Source: UBA1664 sp964531715
GTDB lineage: Bacteria; Pseudomonadota; Alphaproteobacteria; Micavibrionales; UBA1664
NCBI GenBank assembly: GCA_964531715.1
Contig: CAZHEE010000006.1
Location: 24,278-88,277, forward strand
DNA: 64,000 nt
Direction: 5' to 3'
A program made the translations under genes and the position numbers. Under the pieces are notes generated by a model. It did not search any database and was not told the origin of the DNA. It saw only the letters and a program-made list of their open reading frames with translations. Position 1 is the stretch's first letter. The number at the start of each line of letters is the position of its first letter. Positions 60,935 to 64,000 of this stretch are shown in pieces.

Positions 60935-61798
60935 TTATTTCTCGCTGTCCGTATCAGGGAATTTGACTTTTAATCCCGCCGGCGGTTTAGCAAACTCGGC
61001 ATAAGCCGAACCGCCGCGTTTCACCAATTCAACAAAATCATGACGTGATCCATCAGGCATTTCCCATCCGGATGACCCCTTCGCAAGGCAGAACTCACCG
61101 TCTTGAACACTGAAGATACCTTCACCGATTGTCACATATTGAATGCGGCCGTTGATCATAACGGTACGGCGCTCGCCTTTATTCTTTTCGATATCCTCAA
61201 CACGGACAGTCGTTTTTAAATTGCCGTAACCGTCATTATAGACAATCGTGTTTTTCGGCATTTCATCAGGAACATTATCAGACACATCTTCGCCCAGAAT
61301 GCTCCAATCCTCCCGTAAAATTGCACCCAAAGTTCTCGGATAATTATCGCGAGACCTAAATTGCGTTTTATCATTATCAACATTCACTTTACGAATTTCT
61401 TCGGCAAACGGCTTTAAAAATGAGGCGGAATAACCACTATTTACAGTAATAACCTGAACACCGTTTGAAAGGCGCAGATAGATGAATGGCTCACCCGCAT
61501 TTTGTTGACGCGCGGTCAGGTCATCCTTACGTGGGGCAACATTGTTATAAATAATATAATCTTTACCTATGGGGCTATTAATCGCCAGTTGCGCCGTTAA
61601 AAAAGCATTTTCAAAACTGTTAAAAGCGCGCACAGGGGTCACGTGAATATGATAATCAAAATGAATGCCATCCTCAAATTTTTGAGCCTTAATCGGGCGG
61701 ATTTCATTATGGAGGCGGTCTTCAACTTCGGAAAAAGCAAGGTCACCCGATGCGCCGTAATCGGCCATCAAACGAATTAATTTTTGTTCTAATTTCAT
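60935..61798 (-). CDS. divergent SAM hydroxide adenosyltransferase-like protein
   Basis: A 287-residue protein. The C-terminal third (IVYNDGYGNLKTTVRVEDI, INGRIQYVTIGEGIF, SSGWEMPDGSRHDF, and RGGSAYAEF) follows the pattern of the DUF62 SAM hydrolase family. The ENAFLTAQLAINSPIGKDY segment resembles the family's second conserved block. The N-terminal Asp and the Arg-x-His motif of the active site are not seen, so the activity may be changed. It lies 28 bases downstream of the deacetylase gene. The family assignment is moderate. Confidence 0.5.
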   Translation of the reverse strand: MKLEQKLIRLMADYGASGDLAFSEVEDRLHNEIRPIKAQKFEDGIHFDYHIHVTPVRAFNSFENAFLTAQLAINSPIGKDYIIYNNVAPRKDDLTARQQNAGEPFIYLRLSNGVQVITVNSGYSASFLKPFAEEIRKVNVDNDKTQFRSRDNYPRTLGAILREDWSILGEDVSDNVPDEMPKNTIVYNDGYGNLKTTVRVEDIEKNKGERRTVMINGRIQYVTIGEGIFSVQDGEFCLAKGSSGWEMPDGSRHDFVELVKRGGSAYAEFAKPPAGLKVKFPDTDSEK

Positions 61799-61826
61799 TA
61801 TGCTGCTGCCTTATAATTTATGTCAT

Positions 61827-62630
61827 TTATTTGGTTGAAACAGAAAGAAAGTCATAGCCTTTTAAAACCATATGGTCAATGAGAGTTTTACAAATCGGGA
61901 GGAGCTCCGGCTCAGGTTTATCATGCATTAATATAATACTGTTGCCATCATCACTATTCAGCCATTTATCATTATCAATTTTGGCTTTAAGGTCATCCGT
62001 TGTTTTATAAGCCCATCTGCCGCGATGCCTGTCCAACAACATCCAATCGCTTGTCGAGAATGTATACATGCAATCCACTGCATTTTCCAATTCAGTGCCC
62101 TTAAACCATGGATAAGTGACATCTTTAAAAGGTTGTCGATAACCTTTTTCACTTAAGTAATTTTGCATCTTCACTTTTTTTGAAAGGTCTTGGGACGTTG
62201 GTGTATGTTGAGGAAGGCGAACCCCATCAAGAAATAATTTACGAACAAAATCCACTTCTTTCTCGGGATACTGGTCATAATCAACTACATAGCCACCAGC
62301 ACCGCGATCCATATGCGGAAAACGAAAATATAACCCTGGTTTTTCGCAGGCGGCCTCGTAATAAACGCGGTCGATGATACTCTCGGTCATCTCAATTTCC
62401 TGAACCAATTTCTCAGAGCTCAAATTTTGAAAATGAGTGTGAGAGTAAGCGTGATTACCAAGCACGAAGCCTTCTTTTACAGCGTGAATAAGGCTTTTGA
62501 TACTAAATTTCTCTGTCATTTTTCCACAAACAAAAAGCATCGCAGGAATGGAGCGGTCTTTCAAATAAGCGCAAAGTTCTTCTGTATAGGGGGATGGGGA
62601 ATCATCAATCGTGAGGTAACATTTCGGCAT
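61827..62630 (-). CDS. NodB-type polysaccharide deacetylase
   Basis: A 267-residue enzyme. The NodB homology motifs are TIDDSPSP (catalytic Asp9 and metal ligand Asp10), NHAYSHTHF (metal His pair) and FRFPHMDRG. The later STSDWMLLDRH and IILMHDKPEP give motifs 4 and 5. There is no signal peptide, so it may act in the cytoplasm. Substrate is unknown. It is grouped with the SAM-hydrolase-like gene. Confidence 0.85.
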   Translation of the reverse strand: MPKCYLTIDDSPSPYTEELCAYLKDRSIPAMLFVCGKMTEKFSIKSLIHAVKEGFVLGNHAYSHTHFQNLSSEKLVQEIEMTESIIDRVYYEAACEKPGLYFRFPHMDRGAGGYVVDYDQYPEKEVDFVRKLFLDGVRLPQHTPTSQDLSKKVKMQNYLSEKGYRQPFKDVTYPWFKGTELENAVDCMYTFSTSDWMLLDRHRGRWAYKTTDDLKAKIDNDKWLNSDDGNSIILMHDKPEPELLPICKTLIDHMVLKGYDFLSVSTK

Positions 62631-62791
62631 TGAATATTATTACAATCTATTTTATTGGATTAAACCGTTCATATATGCTATAAGTTTAATATAAGTTTAA
62701 AGAACTTAAAAAGTTCATCCCTGTTTTCGGTCATATTTGTATTCATCCATTGCGATGACGATAATCAGGTCTTAAAAATTAAAAAGGAGAT

Positions 62792-63046
62792 ATGTATATG
62801 AAAATTCTTTTTCAAGAGAATGGGCCTGCCTATAATATTCTTTTAAATGGTGATGAGGGCGTAAGCTATAATCATGGCAGTTTTATCAAATCCTTCCGCC
62901 ATATTTTGCAAAAACCGGAACTGAGCCGTGCTCAACTGGCTTCGATGCTACGCAATGCGCGCATAAAAGATAGCGCTTCTGGACGCAATGTTTCGATTAT
63001 AGATAAGCTGGTTACAAATTGTTCCAACAATAATGAAGCTTTATAA
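62792..63046 (+). CDS. small hypothetical protein (84 aa)
   Basis: An 84-residue protein with an excellent Shine-Dalgarno (AAAGGAG). The sequence FIKSFRHILQKPELSRAQLA, SMLRNARI looks helical and might fold as a helix-turn-helix. No family is recognised. It is followed by a terminator shared with rplI. The 161-base gap 62631-62791 upstream contains only AT-rich, promoter-like sequence. Confidence 0.6.
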   Translation: MYMKILFQENGPAYNILLNGDEGVSYNHGSFIKSFRHILQKPELSRAQLASMLRNARIKDSASGRNVSIIDKLVTNCSNNNEAL

Positions 63047-63049
63047 AAA

Positions 63050-63085
63050 ACTCTCCTAAATTCTTTTAAAAAATAGGAGAGTTTA
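63050..63085. terminator. bidirectional terminator between the 84-aa gene and rplI
   Basis: AACTCTCCTA pairs with TAGGAGAGTT, flanked by A- and T-runs. It lies just after the 84-aa ORF and just past the rplI stop on the minus strand. Confidence 0.85.
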
Positions 63086-63092
63086 TAAAAGT

Positions 63093-63677
63093 CTATGCAG
63101 CCTGATCTTCGGAAGTCTCTTCAGATGTTTCGGTATCAGTGTCGGCTGTTTCCGCCTCGGCTTCGATGGCTTCATCTTCATCCTCTGCAATAACGGCCTT
63201 GCCTGTTTTGCGTTGCATTTCTGCCTCATCCGCAGTTCTTGCAATATTGATTGTAACATCAACCTTTACTTCGGCATGAAGTGTCACAGGAACAGTATAA
63301 AGCCCTAAATGCTTGAGGTTAATATTTAAATCGACCTGCCCACGGCGTACGGTGACATCCGAATTATCGCGGATAGCCTCGGCAATATCGCGTGCCGCGA
63401 CAGACCCGTAAAGCTGCCCACTCTCGGATGCCTGACGGATCAAATCAACCGTTAAACCATCCAGTTTCTTCGCATTGGCTTGCGCCGCGTCACGACGTTT
63501 CGCGTTCGCATCCTCAATGGCTTGACGCTCTTTTTCGAAATAAGCGATATTATCAGTCGTTGCGCGAAGGGCCTTACCTTGTGGCAAAAGATAATTACGT
63601 GCAAACCCTGGTTTAACAGTGACTTCATCGCCTAGGTTGCCAAGATTTTCAACACGTTCCAGTAAAATAACTTGCAT
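63093..63677 (-). CDS. rplI: 50S ribosomal protein L9 with acidic tail
   Basis: bL9 binds 23S rRNA with its N-terminal domain. VILLERVENLGNLGDEVTV and KPGFARNYLLPQGKALRAT are canonical. The protein is 194 residues against the usual about 150; the extra C-terminal tail is Glu/Asp/Thr-rich (EDEDEAIEAEAETADTDTE). It follows rpsR by 12 bases. Confidence 0.97.
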   Translation of the reverse strand: MQVILLERVENLGNLGDEVTVKPGFARNYLLPQGKALRATTDNIAYFEKERQAIEDANAKRRDAAQANAKKLDGLTVDLIRQASESGQLYGSVAARDIAEAIRDNSDVTVRRGQVDLNINLKHLGLYTVPVTLHAEVKVDVTINIARTADEAEMQRKTGKAVIAEDEDEAIEAEAETADTDTETSEETSEDQAA

Positions 63678-63689
63678 GATTATTACTCC

Positions 63690-63929
63690 TTACGCTTCAT
63701 CGCGCACATATGGCAACAAGGCCATAAAGCGTGCGCGTTTGATTGCTTTGGCCAACTCGCGCTGTTTTTTTGGTGAAACATATGTAATACGTGTCGGCAT
63801 AATTTTACCACGCTCTGAAATAAAGCGGGATAATGTTTTTGTATCTTTCCAGTCAATTTTCGGTGCATTCGGCCCAGAAAAAGGGCATGTTTTGCGACGA
63901 CGGAAAAAGGGTGCTTTTTGTTCAGACAT
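63690..63929 (-). CDS. rpsR: 30S ribosomal protein S18
   Basis: A 79-residue bS18 with RRRKTCPFSGPNAPKIDWKD and KIMPTRITYVSPKKQRELAK, typical of the family. AGGAGG precedes the ATG with a six-base spacer. It overlaps the end of rpsF by 8 bases, giving the normal order rpsF-rpsR-rplI. Confidence 0.97.
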   Translation of the reverse strand: MSEQKAPFFRRRKTCPFSGPNAPKIDWKDTKTLSRFISERGKIMPTRITYVSPKKQRELAKAIKRARFMALLPYVRDEA

Positions 63930-64000
63930 TACGCGGCCTCCTTCTCATATTTTTCTTACGGCTTTCGGCCTCATTGTGGAATTCCTCAACACGCAATGTT
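63922..64000 (-). CDS. rpsF: 30S ribosomal protein S6, C-terminal fragment at window end
   Basis: The minus-strand frame entering at the window end reads TLRVEEFHNEAESRKKNM then RRRPRNV and a TGA. LRVEE is the conserved end of the S6 fold, and the position before rpsR supports the call. The 5' part lies outside the window. Confidence 0.75.
   Translation of the reverse strand, partial: TLRVEEFHNEAESRKKNMRRRPRNV

Overview
The window is a stretch of alphaproteobacterial chromosome of moderately low GC content. The lineage is suggested by several features seen together: a DivL-type tyrosine pseudo-kinase next to tsaE, a MurU-like nucleotidyltransferase and alphaproteobacterial-type addB-addA; a very large NAD-glutamate dehydrogenase; the RNase D-kdsD-lptC-lptA-lptB block; and hslV-hslU. 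The outer membrane is indicated by Lpt proteins, a porin, lipoproteins and a TpsB transporter. I cannot assign a family from sequence alone.

Layout. 1-10.4 kb: the tail of an unrecognised gene, then divL, tsaE, murU-like, addB and addA with overlapping or touching ends. 10.4-11.1 kb: rplT/rpmI on the minus strand, convergent with addA across a shared terminator. 11.3-15.2 kb: a small gene behind a possible iron-box, a FlgO-like lipoprotein, clpS, a HAD phosphatase, acpP and fabF. 15.1-19.1 kb: a BLUF light sensor divergent from a Crp-family regulator, then a DsbD/ScsB-like reductase and a redoxin. 19.3-26 kb: an L,D-transpeptidase and a two-partner secretion pair (large TpsA exoprotein divergent from TpsB), followed by a repeat and an orphan FtsK gamma-domain fragment beside tRNA-Ala(GGC). 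26.5-30.5 kb: an inactive DsbA-like protein, an ScsC-like DsbA, an M48 protease, rlmE and a GNAT enzyme. 30.8-37.2 kb: a porin, the Lpt/KDO block and dnaB. 37.4-42.1 kb: NAD-glutamate dehydrogenase.

42.3-49.7 kb: a hypothetical gene, SRP RNA, dnaX, a GIY-YIG ORF enclosed by a perfect 27-bp inverted repeat, ybaB, engB, two hypotheticals, rluC and membrane proteins. 49.7-53.1 kb: mutL and a CPA2 antiporter. 53.1-57.5 kb: hslV-hslU flanked by an AT-rich trypsin-like protease and an unrecognised Cys/His-containing protein, both pointing the other way. 57.5-60.1 kb: a YceI / ATP10-like / cytochrome b561 / YceI operon and a miniature flagellar-rod-like protein. 60.1-64 kb: a lipoprotein, tRNA-Gly(TCC), a divergent SAM-hydrolase-like protein, a NodB-type deacetylase, a small ORF, and rplI-rpsR-rpsF (cut by the window end).

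Themes. DNA maintenance genes are abundant (addAB, dnaB, dnaX, mutL, rnd). So are envelope genes (lpt, porin, TPS, YceI, L,D-transpeptidase) and thioredoxin-fold periplasmic proteins, including one without its CXXC. Intergenic gaps hold several families of dispersed palindromic repeats. The most unusual items are the GIY-YIG/inverted-repeat cassette splitting dnaX from ybaB, the tpsA gene whose secretion domain has no conventional start codon in frame, the DivL-type tyrosine H-box, and the BLUF-Crp divergent pair with a possible EcfG-type promoter.
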